The notes: a model not told the origin generated them from the letters alone. A DNA stretch of 64,000 nucleotides from Micromonospora parva (GCF_000718515.1 NZ_JNZS01000004.1:372001-436000); one strand, 5' to 3'. Positions 9,183 to 17,570 are shown, numbered from the stretch's first letter. A program made the numbers and translations.

Positions 9183-9893
9183 TTGGCACAGTACGCACGC
9201 CGCGGCGTCCACGGGCAGACCGTCGAAGCGATCGCCCGTCGCATCCTCACCGGTGAGATCCCCGCCGGCGCGACCCTGAACATCGTCGCGTTGCAGGAGG
9301 AGTTCGACGTCAGCCTCACCGCGCTCCGCGAGGCGCTGAAGGTCCTCTCGGCCAAGGGCATCGTCGACGCCCGACAGAAGCGCGGCACCTTCGTCCGACC
9401 CCGGGCGGACTGGAACCTGCTCGACGGCGACGTGATCCGGTGGCAGTTCGCCGAGGGCACCGACCAGCGGTTGCTCGACCAACTGCACGAGGTACGCGCC
9501 ATCATCGAGCCGGCCGCCGCCCGGCTGGCCGCCACCCGCGCCACCACTGACGACCTGACCGCCCTCGACCGGGCACTGGACGAGATGGCCCAGGCCAACG
9601 GCGATCCCGCCGCCGCCATCGCCGCCGACCTCGCCTTCCACCGCGCGCTGCTCACCGCCACCCACAACGAGCTGCTGGAACGGATGGAGGTGGTGATGGA
9701 GACCGGGCTCGCCGAACGGGACCGGCTGGTGCACGGCGGCACCCCGCACGACGACCCGGTGCCCAGCCACCGCGCGGTGGTCGACGCGCTGCGCGACCGG
9801 GACGAGACAGCGGCCGAGACCGCGATGCGTCAGTTGCTGGACAAGGCCGTCCGCGACGTCGAGAAGGTACGGGGACGAAGGGGCAGTCAGTGA
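9183..9893 (+). CDS. GntR/FadR-family regulator of the galactonate operon
   Basis: A 236-aa regulator. The winged HTH occupies about residues 10-72 (GEIPAGATLNIVALQEEFDVS, then LTALREAL and KRGTFV wing). An FCD ligand-binding domain follows, with RAIIEPAAARLAA and a metal/ligand histidine in DLAFHRALL. A TTG start with AGGAG six bases upstream is chosen. It sits between the dehydrogenase and dgoD and overlaps dgoD by GTGA, so it probably controls both divergent operons, as DgoR does in enterobacteria. Likely effectors are galactonate or KDGal (inference). Confidence 0.88.
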   Translation: MAQYARRGVHGQTVEAIARRILTGEIPAGATLNIVALQEEFDVSLTALREALKVLSAKGIVDARQKRGTFVRPRADWNLLDGDVIRWQFAEGTDQRLLDQLHEVRAIIEPAAARLAATRATTDDLTALDRALDEMAQANGDPAAAIAADLAFHRALLTATHNELLERMEVVMETGLAERDRLVHGGTPHDDPVPSHRAVVDALRDRDETAAETAMRQLLDKAVRDVEKVRGRRGSQ

Positions 9894-11035
9894 AGATCGA
9901 GCGGATCGAGACCTTCCTGGTCGCGCCACGGTGGTTGTTCTGCCGGGTGGAGACCGACGACGGGTTGGTCGGGTGGGGTGAGCCGGTGGTCGAGGGCCGC
10001 GCCGAGGTGGTGCGCAGCGCGGTCGAGGTGCTCTCCGAATATCTGATCGGCGCGGACCCCCTGCGCGTCGAGCAGCACTGGCAGGTGCTCACCAAGGGCG
10101 GTTTCTACCGGGGCGGGCCAATCCTCTCCAGCGCGGTCGCCGGTCTCGACCAGGCGCTCTGGGACATCGCCGGGCAGGCGTACGGGGCACCGGTGCACGC
10201 GCTGCTCGGCGGGCCCGTCCGGGACCGGGTGCGGATCTACTCGTGGATCGGCGGGGACGAACCCGGCGAAGTGGCCGACGCCGCCGCCGCGCAGGTCGCC
10301 GCCGGCCTCACCGGAGTCAAGATGAACGCCTGCGGGCGGCTCTCCCCGATTCCCACCTCGGCCGAGGTGGACGCCGTCGTCGGCCGGGTGGCCGCCGCCC
10401 GCGAGGTGCTCGGCCCCGACCGGGACATCGCCGTGGACTTCCACGGTCGCGCCGGGATGGCCGCCGTCCGTCGGATCCTGCCCGAACTGGCCGCCCTGCG
10501 CCCGTTCTTCGTGGAGGAGCCGGTCCTGCCCGACCAGGCTCACCACCTGCCCGACATCGTGGCCAGCACGCCGATCCCGGTGGCCACCGGCGAGCGGCTC
10601 TACGGTCGGTCCGAGTTCCTCGGCCCGTTGCAGGCCGGGGTCGCCGTGGTCCAGCCGGACCTGTCGCACGCCGGTGGGATCTCCGAGGTCCGCCGGATCG
10701 CCGCGCTGGCCGAGACGTACGGCGCGCTGCTCGCCCCGCACTGCCCGCTCGGCCCGATCTCCCTGGCGGCCAGTCTCCAGGTGGCCTTCGCGACGCCGAA
10801 CTTCCTGATCCAGGAGCAGAGCATCGGCATCCACTACAACGCCGGCTCGGAGTTGCTGGACTACCTGATCGACAGGGAGCCCTTCCGGTTCGTGGACGGG
10901 CACATCGCCCGCCTCGACCGGCCCGGGTTGGGCATCACCGTCGACGAGGCGGCGGTCCGCAAGGCCGCCCAGACCCCGCACGCCTGGCGCAACCCGCTCT
11001 GGCAGCACGCCGACGGGTCGTTCGCCGAGTGGTGA
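9890..11035 (+). CDS. dgoD: D-galactonate dehydratase
   Basis: A 381-aa enolase-superfamily dehydratase that converts D-galactonate to 2-keto-3-deoxygalactonate. It matches E. coli DgoD closely from memory over its whole length (start, RGGPIL, SHAGGI, APHCPLGPI, EQSIGIHYN and the final SFAEW). Mg2+/catalytic residues are visible: D183 and H185 (VDFHGR), E209 (FVEEP), E235 (ATGER), H284 (APHCP). Length is the same as the E. coli enzyme. Its start overlaps the regulator stop and its own stop overlaps the next start, indicating translational coupling. This is the most diagnostic gene for the pathway assignment. Confidence 0.96.
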   Translation: MKIERIETFLVAPRWLFCRVETDDGLVGWGEPVVEGRAEVVRSAVEVLSEYLIGADPLRVEQHWQVLTKGGFYRGGPILSSAVAGLDQALWDIAGQAYGAPVHALLGGPVRDRVRIYSWIGGDEPGEVADAAAAQVAAGLTGVKMNACGRLSPIPTSAEVDAVVGRVAAAREVLGPDRDIAVDFHGRAGMAAVRRILPELAALRPFFVEEPVLPDQAHHLPDIVASTPIPVATGERLYGRSEFLGPLQAGVAVVQPDLSHAGGISEVRRIAALAETYGALLAPHCPLGPISLAASLQVAFATPNFLIQEQSIGIHYNAGSELLDYLIDREPFRFVDGHIARLDRPGLGITVDEAAVRKAAQTPHAWRNPLWQHADGSFAEW

Positions 11036-11868
11036 CCGGTGCACGGCCGGTGCCGTTGCGGGTGGCGTACGACGCGGCGCACGGCGGCCGGTGGACGAGC
11101 CTGCACGGCGGTGACCGGGAGTGGCTCTGGCGCGGCCCGGAACCCGGCCGGCACGAGGTACGCCCCGGTGCGGCGTTCGTCGACGCCGGTGGGCTGGAGG
11201 AGTGCCTCCCCACCGTGCGCGGCGAGCCCGACCACGGCGAGGTGTGGTCGCGGCCGTGGCGCGAAGCGGCCCCCGGCACCGTGGTCGTCGAACGGCCCAC
11301 GTTCACACTGCGCCGAAGGATCACCGACGACTGTGGCGTGGTGGTGGCCGACTACCGGCTGGCCGCCGACCCCGGGTACCGGTTCGTCTGGGCCGCGCAC
11401 GCCCTGCTCGGCCTCTCCCCCGACGCCCATCTGGACGCGCCCGCCGGCACCCCGACCCGGCTGCACCCGGAGGCCGCCGCGCTCCTGCCGCCGGGCGGTT
11501 GGCCCGTCGGCGAGCCGTGGTTGACCGGGCCGTGGCCGGCCCCGGCCGGGCTGACGCTGGACACCTTCGGCCCGGACGACGGCACGGCGCTCGGCGCGGT
11601 GCTGCTCGACTGCCCACGGGTCCAGGTGATCGACGGCACCGACCGGCTGACCCTGGAGCTGGAGTGCGCCGACCAGCCCCGCAGCACGGCCCTCTGGCGC
11701 AACCTGGGCGGCTGGCCGGCCGACACCCCCTACCGCAGCCTCGGCGTCGAACCGATGCTCGGCGCTGCCTTCGACCTGGCCGACGCCGGCCCGTCCGACG
11801 CGGCGGTGGTTCCCGCCGCCGGCGAGGTCACCTGGCGACTCACCATCTCCGCCCACCGCACCCACTGA
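11032..11868 (+). CDS. Galactose-mutarotase-like (aldose 1-epimerase superfamily) protein
   Basis: A 278-aa all-beta protein starting at the GTG that overlaps the dgoD stop. VAYDAAHGGRWTSL near the start, GGLEECLPTV at about 55-64 and NLGGWP near the end resemble the mutarotase fold (GGWDEMFPT-type motif). Its sequence is more divergent than canonical GalM: I do not see the canonical catalytic His/Glu pair clearly. Within the operon, interconversion of galactose anomers before oxidation is a sensible role. It could instead act on another sugar or be a binding protein. Fold call moderate, reaction speculative. Confidence 0.65.
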   Translation: MTGARPVPLRVAYDAAHGGRWTSLHGGDREWLWRGPEPGRHEVRPGAAFVDAGGLEECLPTVRGEPDHGEVWSRPWREAAPGTVVVERPTFTLRRRITDDCGVVVADYRLAADPGYRFVWAAHALLGLSPDAHLDAPAGTPTRLHPEAAALLPPGGWPVGEPWLTGPWPAPAGLTLDTFGPDDGTALGAVLLDCPRVQVIDGTDRLTLELECADQPRSTALWRNLGGWPADTPYRSLGVEPMLGAAFDLADAGPSDAAVVPAAGEVTWRLTISAHRTH

Positions 11869-11875
11869 GGACACC

Positions 11876-12499
11876 GTGATGAACCTGCTCGACGAGCTGC
11901 GTACCCATCGGCTGCTGGCCATCGTGCGCGGCCCGGACCCGGCCGCCGCGCTGACCGCCGTGCTCACCCTGGCCGAGAGCGGCGTCGCCCTGGTCGAGGT
12001 CGCGCTGACCAGCACCGACGCGCTCGGCGTCATCCGCCGTGCCCGGGCCGCCCTCGGGCCCGGCTTCGGCCTCGGCGCGGGCACCGTGCTCAGCGCCGAG
12101 GACGCCCGCGCGGCGGCCGACGCGGGCGCCGGCTTCCTGGTCACCCCGGCGATCGCCGCGAGCCTCGCCGAGGGTGGCCGGCTCGGCCTGCCGGTGCTCG
12201 CCGGCGCCCTCACCCCGACCGAGGTGGTGCAGGCCACCGACGGCGGGGCCACCGCGATCAAGCTCTTCCCGGCCTCCCTCGGCGGGCCCGACTACCTCGG
12301 CGCGCTGCGCGACCCGTTCCCCGGCACCGCGTTCGTGCCGGTCGGTGGGGTCGACGCGGACGGCGCCCGGCGCTACCTCGACCGGGGCGCGACAGCTGTC
12401 GGCGTCGGTTCCCCGCTGCTCGGCGACTCCGTCCGAGGCGGCGACACCACGGCGTTGCGGGAGCGGGCCGCCGCCTTCCTCGCGGCGGTCCGGCCATGA
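11876..12499 (+). CDS. dgoA: 2-dehydro-3-deoxy-6-phosphogalactonate (KDPGal) aldolase
   Basis: A 207-aa class I aldolase of the KDPG/KDPGal family that cleaves KDPGal to pyruvate and glyceraldehyde-3-phosphate. The catalytic Glu lies in LVEVALTS (E41) and the Schiff-base Lys in AIKLFPAS (K129). GAGTVL, FLVTP and VPVGGV are further family motifs. The start is either GTG 11876 or the next codon, ATG 11879; a GAGG lies just upstream. It follows the mutarotase-like gene by 7 nt and overlaps the kinase start by ATGA. The family also includes KDPG aldolases (Eda), but the dgoD context favours the galactonate isomer. Confidence 0.92.
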   Translation: MMNLLDELRTHRLLAIVRGPDPAAALTAVLTLAESGVALVEVALTSTDALGVIRRARAALGPGFGLGAGTVLSAEDARAAADAGAGFLVTPAIAASLAEGGRLGLPVLAGALTPTEVVQATDGGATAIKLFPASLGGPDYLGALRDPFPGTAFVPVGGVDADGARRYLDRGATAVGVGSPLLGDSVRGGDTTALRERAAAFLAAVRP

Positions 12500-13437
12500 C
12501 CGACCTGGTCACGCTCGGCGAGACGATGGCGGCGTTCCGCACCACCGGCCCGCTGCGACTGGGCGGCACCGCCGGCATCTCCGTCGCCGGGTCCGAGTCG
12601 AACGTGGCGATCGGCCTGGCCCGGCTCGGCCACCGGCCGGCCTGGATCGGGGTCACCGGGGCCGACGAGCCCGGCGAGCTGGTCCGCCGTACGCTGCGCG
12701 CCGAGGGCGTCGACCTGACCTGGTCCCGGGTCGACCCGACCGCCCCCACCGGGCTGATCCTCTTCGAGAACCGGGTCGCCGACATCAACCGGGTCACCTA
12801 CCACCGCGCCGGCTCGGCCGGCTCCCGACTGGGCCCGGCCGACGTGACAGGGGCCTTCGACGCCCCCGGGCCACCACCCCGACTGCTGCACGTCACCGGC
12901 ATCACCTGCGCGCTGGGCGTCGAGCCGTACCAGGCGGTGGTGGCGGCCGTGCGGCGCGCCCGCGCGGCCGGCAGCACGATCTGCCTGGACGTCAACCACC
13001 GCAACCGGCTCTGGTCGGTCGCCGAGGCCGCCGCCGCGCTGCGCCCGCTGCTGCCCTCGATCGACCTGGTGATCGCCTCCGACGACGAGTTGGCGGTGCT
13101 GACCGACGCCACCGACCCGGCTTCGGCGCTCCTCTCGGCCGGCGTCACCGAGGTCGTGGTCAAGCACGGCGGCGACGGGGCGACCAGCCACAGCGCTACC
13201 GGCGTCATCCACCGTCCAGCCCGGACGGTGCCGGTGGTGGACACCGTCGGCGCGGGTGACGCCTTCGTCGCCGGGCTGCTCTCCGGCTGGCTCGACGGCC
13301 TCGACGCGCCGGCCCGACTGGACCGGGCCGTCATCACCGGCGCGTTCGCGGTCGCCACCCGGGGCGACTGGGAGGGTCTGCCCGACCGGGCCGAGCTGAC
13401 GCTGCTCGACCACGGCCCCGGCGGTACGGTCCGCTGA
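12496..13437 (+). CDS. PfkB-family 2-keto-3-deoxygalactonate/gluconate kinase
   Basis: A 313-aa sugar kinase that should phosphorylate KDGal to KDPGal, the missing step between DgoD and DgoA. PfkB signatures are present: GGxxxNVAIGLARLG-type segment near residue 35 (SESNVAIGLARLG) and DTVGAGDAF at about 248-256 with the catalytic Asp. It differs in family from E. coli DgoK (a separate kinase fold) and resembles KdgK, so the substrate is inferred from operon position. The ATG overlaps the aldolase stop (ATGA). Confidence 0.88.
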   Translation: MTDLVTLGETMAAFRTTGPLRLGGTAGISVAGSESNVAIGLARLGHRPAWIGVTGADEPGELVRRTLRAEGVDLTWSRVDPTAPTGLILFENRVADINRVTYHRAGSAGSRLGPADVTGAFDAPGPPPRLLHVTGITCALGVEPYQAVVAAVRRARAAGSTICLDVNHRNRLWSVAEAAAALRPLLPSIDLVIASDDELAVLTDATDPASALLSAGVTEVVVKHGGDGATSHSATGVIHRPARTVPVVDTVGAGDAFVAGLLSGWLDGLDAPARLDRAVITGAFAVATRGDWEGLPDRAELTLLDHGPGGTVR

Positions 13438-13457
13438 CGACCTTTGGGAGGAACACC

Positions 13458-14339
13458 ATGGAGCTGACCGAGCCGACCGTCTGGAGCACCGACCGGCTGG
13501 AGTTGGGTGAGGGCCTGCGTTGGGTCGACGACCGGCTGGTCCTCGTCGACCTGCTGGCCGGGCGACTGCTGGAGACCGACGGCGACGCCCCGACCCCGCT
13601 GCGGGAGCTGCGCCGCCTCGACGTGCCACTCGGCGCGGTCGCCCCGGTGCTCGACCGACCCGGCGAATGGCTGGCCGCCGCCGGGACCGGCGTCAGGGTG
13701 CTGCCCGCCATCGGCGACCCCCGACCGGTCGCCGACCTGGTCGGCGACGCACCCGAGCCGACCCGGATGAACGACGCGGTCGCCGACCCGCACGGCCGCT
13801 TCTGGGCCGGCAGCATGACGTACGCGATGGCGCCCGGCGGGGGCACGCTGTTCCGCCTCACCCCGGGCGCCGAGCCGGTGCCCGCGGTGACCGGGCTGAC
13901 CATCCCGAACGGGCCCGCGTTCGACGCGAGCGGCACCACCATGTACCTGGCCGACACCCCACTCGGCCAGATCGACCGGTTCACCGTCGACCCCGGCACC
14001 GGGGCCCTGCACGGACGGGAGCCGTTCCTGCGGCTGTCCCCCGCCGACGGCGGCCCGGACGGCATGACACTCGACGCGGCCGACCACCTCTGGATCGCGC
14101 TGTGGGGCGGCTCCGCGGTCCGCCGATACCGGCCCGACGGCACCCTGGACCGGGAGATCCGACTGCCGGCCAAGCAGCCGGCCGGAATCTGCCTGGGCGG
14201 CCCCGACCTGCGGCGACTCTTCATCGGCACTGCCCGGGTGGGGCTGGACGTGGCGGGCCCGCAGGACGGCGCGCTGCTCGCGGTGGACGTCGAGGTCCCC
14301 GGCCTGCCCGCCGCGCGCGCCGCCGCACCGATCGGCTGA
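13458..14339 (+). CDS. SMP-30/gluconolactonase-family sugar lactonase
   Basis: A 293-aa six-bladed propeller lactonase. Metal-site motifs fit the family: an early Glu (LGEGLRW, about 16-22), RMNDAVADPHGRFWAGSM at about 100-117, and TIPNGPAFD with the conserved Asn. GGPDGMTLDAADHLWIA also fits. It should hydrolyse galactono-lactone to galactonate, linking the dehydrogenase to DgoD. GGGAGG eight bases upstream supports the ATG. It follows the kinase by 20 nt in the same operon. Substrate inferred from context. Confidence 0.88.
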   Translation: MELTEPTVWSTDRLELGEGLRWVDDRLVLVDLLAGRLLETDGDAPTPLRELRRLDVPLGAVAPVLDRPGEWLAAAGTGVRVLPAIGDPRPVADLVGDAPEPTRMNDAVADPHGRFWAGSMTYAMAPGGGTLFRLTPGAEPVPAVTGLTIPNGPAFDASGTTMYLADTPLGQIDRFTVDPGTGALHGREPFLRLSPADGGPDGMTLDAADHLWIALWGGSAVRRYRPDGTLDREIRLPAKQPAGICLGGPDLRRLFIGTARVGLDVAGPQDGALLAVDVEVPGLPAARAAAPIG

Positions 14340-14438
14340 CCGGAGGCATACCGGACGCCACGGCGGGAACAACCGCACCGCAGGCGGTAACAGCCGACAG
14401 GTGGGGAGCGAGCCGATGATCAGCACAGGGTGGGCGGC

Positions 14439-15542
14439 ATGAACGGGCCGGTCGGCGACGAGCCGATGGGGGAACTGGAGCTGGTGCACACCTTCACCGG
14501 CCCGATGCCGACCGGGGTGAGCGTCTCGCACCGGGGCCGGATCTTCGTCAACTTCCCGAAGTGGGGCGACGAGGTGCCGGCCACCGTCGTCGAGCTGCGC
14601 GACGGTCAGGAGACGCCCTACCCCGACCAGGCGTGGAACGACCCGTCCGGCGACGACGACGCGGGCGCGTTCGTCTCGGTGCAGAGCATCGTGGTGGACC
14701 CGGCCGACCGGCTCTGGGTGCTGGACACCGGCAGTCCGATGTTGCAACCCACCAAGCCGGGCGGCCCGAAGCTGGTCCGGGTCGACCTGGAGACCGACAC
14801 CGTCGCCCAGGTGATCACCTTCCCGGCGGACGTGGCGCTGCCGACGACGTACCTCAACGACGTCCGCTTCGACCTGCGGCGGGGCGAGGCGGGCGTCGCG
14901 TACATCACCGACTCCGCGTTCGCCGGGCCGAACGGAATCATCGTGGTGGACCTGGCCAGCGGTGCCGCCTGGCGGCGGCTGCACGACCACCCGTCCACCA
15001 AGGCGGAGCCGCTGACGTCGTTCCGGCCGATTGTCGAGGGCCGGCCGTTCCTGGAACGACCGGCCGACGGGCCGCCGAAGCCGGTGGGCATGGGCTCCGA
15101 CGGCATCGCCATCTCCGCCGACGGCACCCGGCTCTACTACTGCCCGTTGGCGTCCCGGCGCCTCTACAGCGTCTCCACCGACGCGCTGGCCGACCCGGGG
15201 GTCACCCAGGAGGCCGTCGCCGCGACGGTTGTCGACGAGGGCGACCGGGGCACCGCCTCGGATGGGTTGGAGAGCGACGACGCGGGGCGGCTCTACATCA
15301 CCTCGTACGAGCACAACGCCGTGCTGCGTCGACTGCCCGACGGCGGGTACGAGACGCTGGTGCACGACCCGCGACTGCTCTGGCCGGACACCATGTCGGT
15401 GGCCACCGACGGATACCTCTACGTCACCGCCAACCAACTGCACCGGCAGCCGCAGTACCAGCGCGGCAAGGACCTGCGGCGCAAGCCGTACGCGCTGTTC
15501 CGCACCCGCATCGACGCCGGCCCGGTGCTGCTGCGCCCCTGA
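14439..15542 (+). CDS. Major royal jelly/Yellow-like beta-propeller protein
   Basis: A 367-aa protein resembling the MRJP/Yellow family, a propeller related to SMP-30. Visible motifs include SVQSIVVDPADRLWVLDTG, TYLNDVRFD, YITDSA and GSDGIAISADGTRLYY; GYLYVTANQLHRQP near the end is typical of bacterial members. No signal peptide is seen, so it is probably cytosolic. It sits 99 nt after the lactonase and ends the rightward operon, so a second sugar-lactone hydrolase or related hydrolase is plausible; no activity can be read from sequence. The ATG at 14439 is preferred; GTG 14430 and ATG 14466 are alternatives. Confidence 0.8.
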   Translation: MNGPVGDEPMGELELVHTFTGPMPTGVSVSHRGRIFVNFPKWGDEVPATVVELRDGQETPYPDQAWNDPSGDDDAGAFVSVQSIVVDPADRLWVLDTGSPMLQPTKPGGPKLVRVDLETDTVAQVITFPADVALPTTYLNDVRFDLRRGEAGVAYITDSAFAGPNGIIVVDLASGAAWRRLHDHPSTKAEPLTSFRPIVEGRPFLERPADGPPKPVGMGSDGIAISADGTRLYYCPLASRRLYSVSTDALADPGVTQEAVAATVVDEGDRGTASDGLESDDAGRLYITSYEHNAVLRRLPDGGYETLVHDPRLLWPDTMSVATDGYLYVTANQLHRQPQYQRGKDLRRKPYALFRTRIDAGPVLLRP

Positions 15543-15567
15543 CCGCGCCAGGGCCCGACTCCCTCCG

Positions 15568-15637
15568 CGATCTTGCACTTTCTGTCCCGACAGAAGGGGC
15601 ATCTACTCCCAAATCAACAACCGGAACTGCAAGATCG
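15568..15637. repeat. Imperfect palindromic intergenic element
   Basis: It lies between convergent stops. Outer arms CGATCTTGCA (15568-15577) and TGCAAGATCG (15628-15637) are perfect complements. Inside is a second stem TTCTGTC/GACAGAA (15580-15586, 15589-15595). It probably ends transcription from both sides. The GATCTTG ends recall another element at 33807. Confidence 0.6.
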
Positions 15638-15659
15638 ACGCATTCTTGGACTCAGGCCG

Positions 15660-16415
15660 TCAGCTCGTCGGCAGGGTGCGGTCCAGCAGGTCGAAGAGGG
15701 CGGCCCAGTGACGCTCGGTGGCCTGCTCGTCGTACGCCGGGGTGTCGGCCATGGTGTAGCCGTGGTGGGCGCCCGCGTACACCTCTGAGCGGTAGCGCAC
15801 CCCTGCGGCGTCGAGCGCCTTCTCCAGCGTGGCGATCTGCTCCGGCGTCATCGACTGGTCGGCGTCGGCGTGCCCGAAGTACACCTCACCGGTGATCGAG
15901 CCGACGGCGAGGTGCGGGCTGTCCGGCGCGTCGGTGACGATCCGCCCGCCGTGGAAGCTGGCGACCGCCGCGATGCGGTCCGGGTGCGCCTCGATGGCGC
16001 GCAACGCGTTCGTGCCGCCCATGCAGTAACCGGTGATCACCACCGGGCCCGGCCGGACGTCGTCGCGTGCGGCCAGGAAGTCCAGGTAGGCGGCGGTGTC
16101 CCGGCTGACCACCTCGGGGGTCAGCGCGCCGATCAGCGGCATGATCTGCTCGAAGAGCGCACCGCGCTGGTCCGCGTCGCCGAGCCGGGACAGGTCGAAC
16201 AGCGGTGCCCGACCGCCCCGGTAGAACAGGTGGGGCGTCAGCACCAGGTAGCCCCGGGCGGCGATCCGCTCGGCCATCTCCACCAGGCGCGGGCGCGGCC
16301 CGAAGGCGTCCATGAAGAGCAGCACCGCCGGGAACGGGCCGTCGCCGTCCGGTCGGGTGAGGGACGCGTCCGCCACTCCGTCACTGGTTGCGATGTCCAC
16401 CGTCGTCGTCAGCAC
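15660..16415 (-). CDS. Dienelactone hydrolase family alpha/beta hydrolase
   Basis: A 251-aa cytosolic hydrolase. The nucleophile is Cys in the elbow GYCMGG (about residue 130), as in true dienelactone hydrolases. The acid is probably Asp in GHADAD and the base His in GAHHGY. Length fits the family. In many genomes such enzymes act on aromatic-degradation lactones or other esters; no aromatic genes flank it, so the substrate is open. The palindrome CGTTCCGAACG lies 29-39 nt upstream of the start and may be a control site. Confidence 0.9.
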   Translation of the reverse strand: MLTTTVDIATSDGVADASLTRPDGDGPFPAVLLFMDAFGPRPRLVEMAERIAARGYLVLTPHLFYRGGRAPLFDLSRLGDADQRGALFEQIMPLIGALTPEVVSRDTAAYLDFLAARDDVRPGPVVITGYCMGGTNALRAIEAHPDRIAAVASFHGGRIVTDAPDSPHLAVGSITGEVYFGHADADQSMTPEQIATLEKALDAAGVRYRSEVYAGAHHGYTMADTPAYDEQATERHWAALFDLLDRTLPTS

Positions 16416-16570
16416 AGTGCCTCCTCGTACGCCGATCTTGGTCCGTTCCGAACGTTACTCGCCGTGTCGGCGCGCCTGGCCGGCAGCCGCGTGAACACGG
16501 CGTCAAGAAATGGCGGTGACCCGTCGAAACGGCGTATCGACTGGTGCTCCGCCGGCGCCCGGTGGTGACG

Positions 16571-16990
16571 ATGGGTGCCATGAGTCCTTGGCGGATGACA
16601 CGCTGGGAACGCGGAGAGCTGCCACCCGACGCCGGCACCGACAACGTGCCCGGCGCGCCCACAACCAGGGCGGACGGGTCGGAACGGCGGCACGAGGCAC
16701 TGGTCAGCGTCCGGCTCGGCCCGTCCGCGCCCGGCAGCCACCTGGTGGAGTATCTGCGGCACGAGCCGTGCGCCGTCGCCGCGTGGTGGATCGCGGCCGA
16801 CGTCGACGCCGTCATCCGGCTTGCCGCCGACAGCATCACGGTGCTGCACCGCGCGGTGGCCGACCTGCGGCTACGCGCCGGAGTGGAGGTGGCGGAGGCG
16901 AACTACATCCTGCGCGCGCTCGACCTGACCACACCGGCCGACCCGGGTGCCCCGACGGACGCCCAGGCCTGGGCGGGGTCCGCCGCATGA
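16571..16990 (+). CDS. Small protein of unknown function, first of a three-gene overlapping cluster
   Basis: I do not recognise this 139-aa protein. It has a polar, charged N-terminus (WRMTRWERGELP) followed by a mixed alpha/beta core with ALVSVRLGP and HEPCAVAAWW. A helix-rich stretch follows (residues 75-115) and a flexible acidic C-terminus. No signal peptide or membrane helix is seen. The start is uncertain: ATG 16571, ATG 16580 or an upstream GTG at 16544. Its stop overlaps the next ATG (ATGA), so it is probably translationally coupled to two further small genes. Confidence 0.55.
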   Translation: MGAMSPWRMTRWERGELPPDAGTDNVPGAPTTRADGSERRHEALVSVRLGPSAPGSHLVEYLRHEPCAVAAWWIAADVDAVIRLAADSITVLHRAVADLRLRAGVEVAEANYILRALDLTTPADPGAPTDAQAWAGSAA

Positions 16991-17127
16991 GCCGCCGCAC
17001 CGGTGCCCACCGGGTCGTGGTGGGCGTCGACCGCTCGTTCGCCGGGATGCAGGCGCTGCGCCGGGCGACGCAGCTGGCCGCGACCATCCGCCGCTTCGCC
17101 CGCGACCTCGAACGACTCAGCCGATGA
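16987..17127 (+). CDS. 46-aa protein resembling the N-terminus of a UspA domain
   Basis: This short frame starts at an ATG overlapping the previous stop and ends at a TGA overlapping another ATG. The segment HRVVVGVDRSFAGMQALRRA looks like the first strand and helix of a universal-stress (UspA) domain, where an Asp follows VVVGV. The rest of such a domain (ATP loop, about 100 residues) is absent. It may be a truncated Usp remnant or an unrelated small protein kept by coupling. Coding status is likely from the overlap pattern, not proven. Confidence 0.4.
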   Translation: MSRRTGAHRVVVGVDRSFAGMQALRRATQLAATIRRFARDLERLSR

Positions 17128-17168
17128 CCGCCACCGCGGCGGCACGTGTGGAAAGGACCGACCCGACA

Positions 17169-17570
17169 ATGGACGAGGGCCCGATAATCTACGCCGTTCC
17201 GGTGCGTGACCTCCCGGGACGAATGGTGCGGACGGTACGGACCGGCCGCTCTCCGCAGGGGCAGCGGATGGGCATCGCCTTCACCCGGCCCGAGCTGCTG
17301 GTCACCGCGATGGGCGCGGACCAGCAGTGGGAGGAGCTGTGCGAGTCGGCGCTGCGCGGCATGCTGCGCCCGCTCGGCATCGACGTGATCCAGGTCGACC
17401 CGTTGCTGGTGGCACCACCGCTGGGCCCGACGACCGCCGCCCGCCCGACGACCGCCGCCGGCCCGATCGGTCAGGCGCGGACGAAGCGCACCGCGTCGGC
17501 GATGACGTGGCCGTCGGTGTCCTCGGTACGGATCAGCACGCTCCCGTCGGTGCCCGCCGTGAACGGGTAG
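17169..17570 (+). CDS. SAV_915-like small protein overlapping the antisense gene
   Basis: A 133-aa protein; ATG 17124 (overlapping the previous stop) would add 15 residues. The core IYAVPVRDL, MGIAFTRPELLVTAMG, QQWEELCESALRGMLRPLGI and VDPLLVAPP follows the pattern I associate with SAV_915-type actinobacterial proteins (a SseB-like fold), whose role is unknown. After this core the frame continues through a low-complexity Thr/Ala/Pro tail and runs 100 nt into the 3' end of the oppositely oriented oxidoreductase gene. The last 33 residues are therefore dubious as functional sequence. Confidence 0.6.
   Translation: MDEGPIIYAVPVRDLPGRMVRTVRTGRSPQGQRMGIAFTRPELLVTAMGADQQWEELCESALRGMLRPLGIDVIQVDPLLVAPPLGPTTAARPTTAAGPIGQARTKRTASAMTWPSVSSVRISTLPSVPAVNG

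Noticed and set aside
12798..15602. Long 934-aa minus-strand frame
   Set aside because: It is antisense to the kinase, lactonase and MRJP-like genes and has low-complexity composition, as expected in GC-rich DNA.
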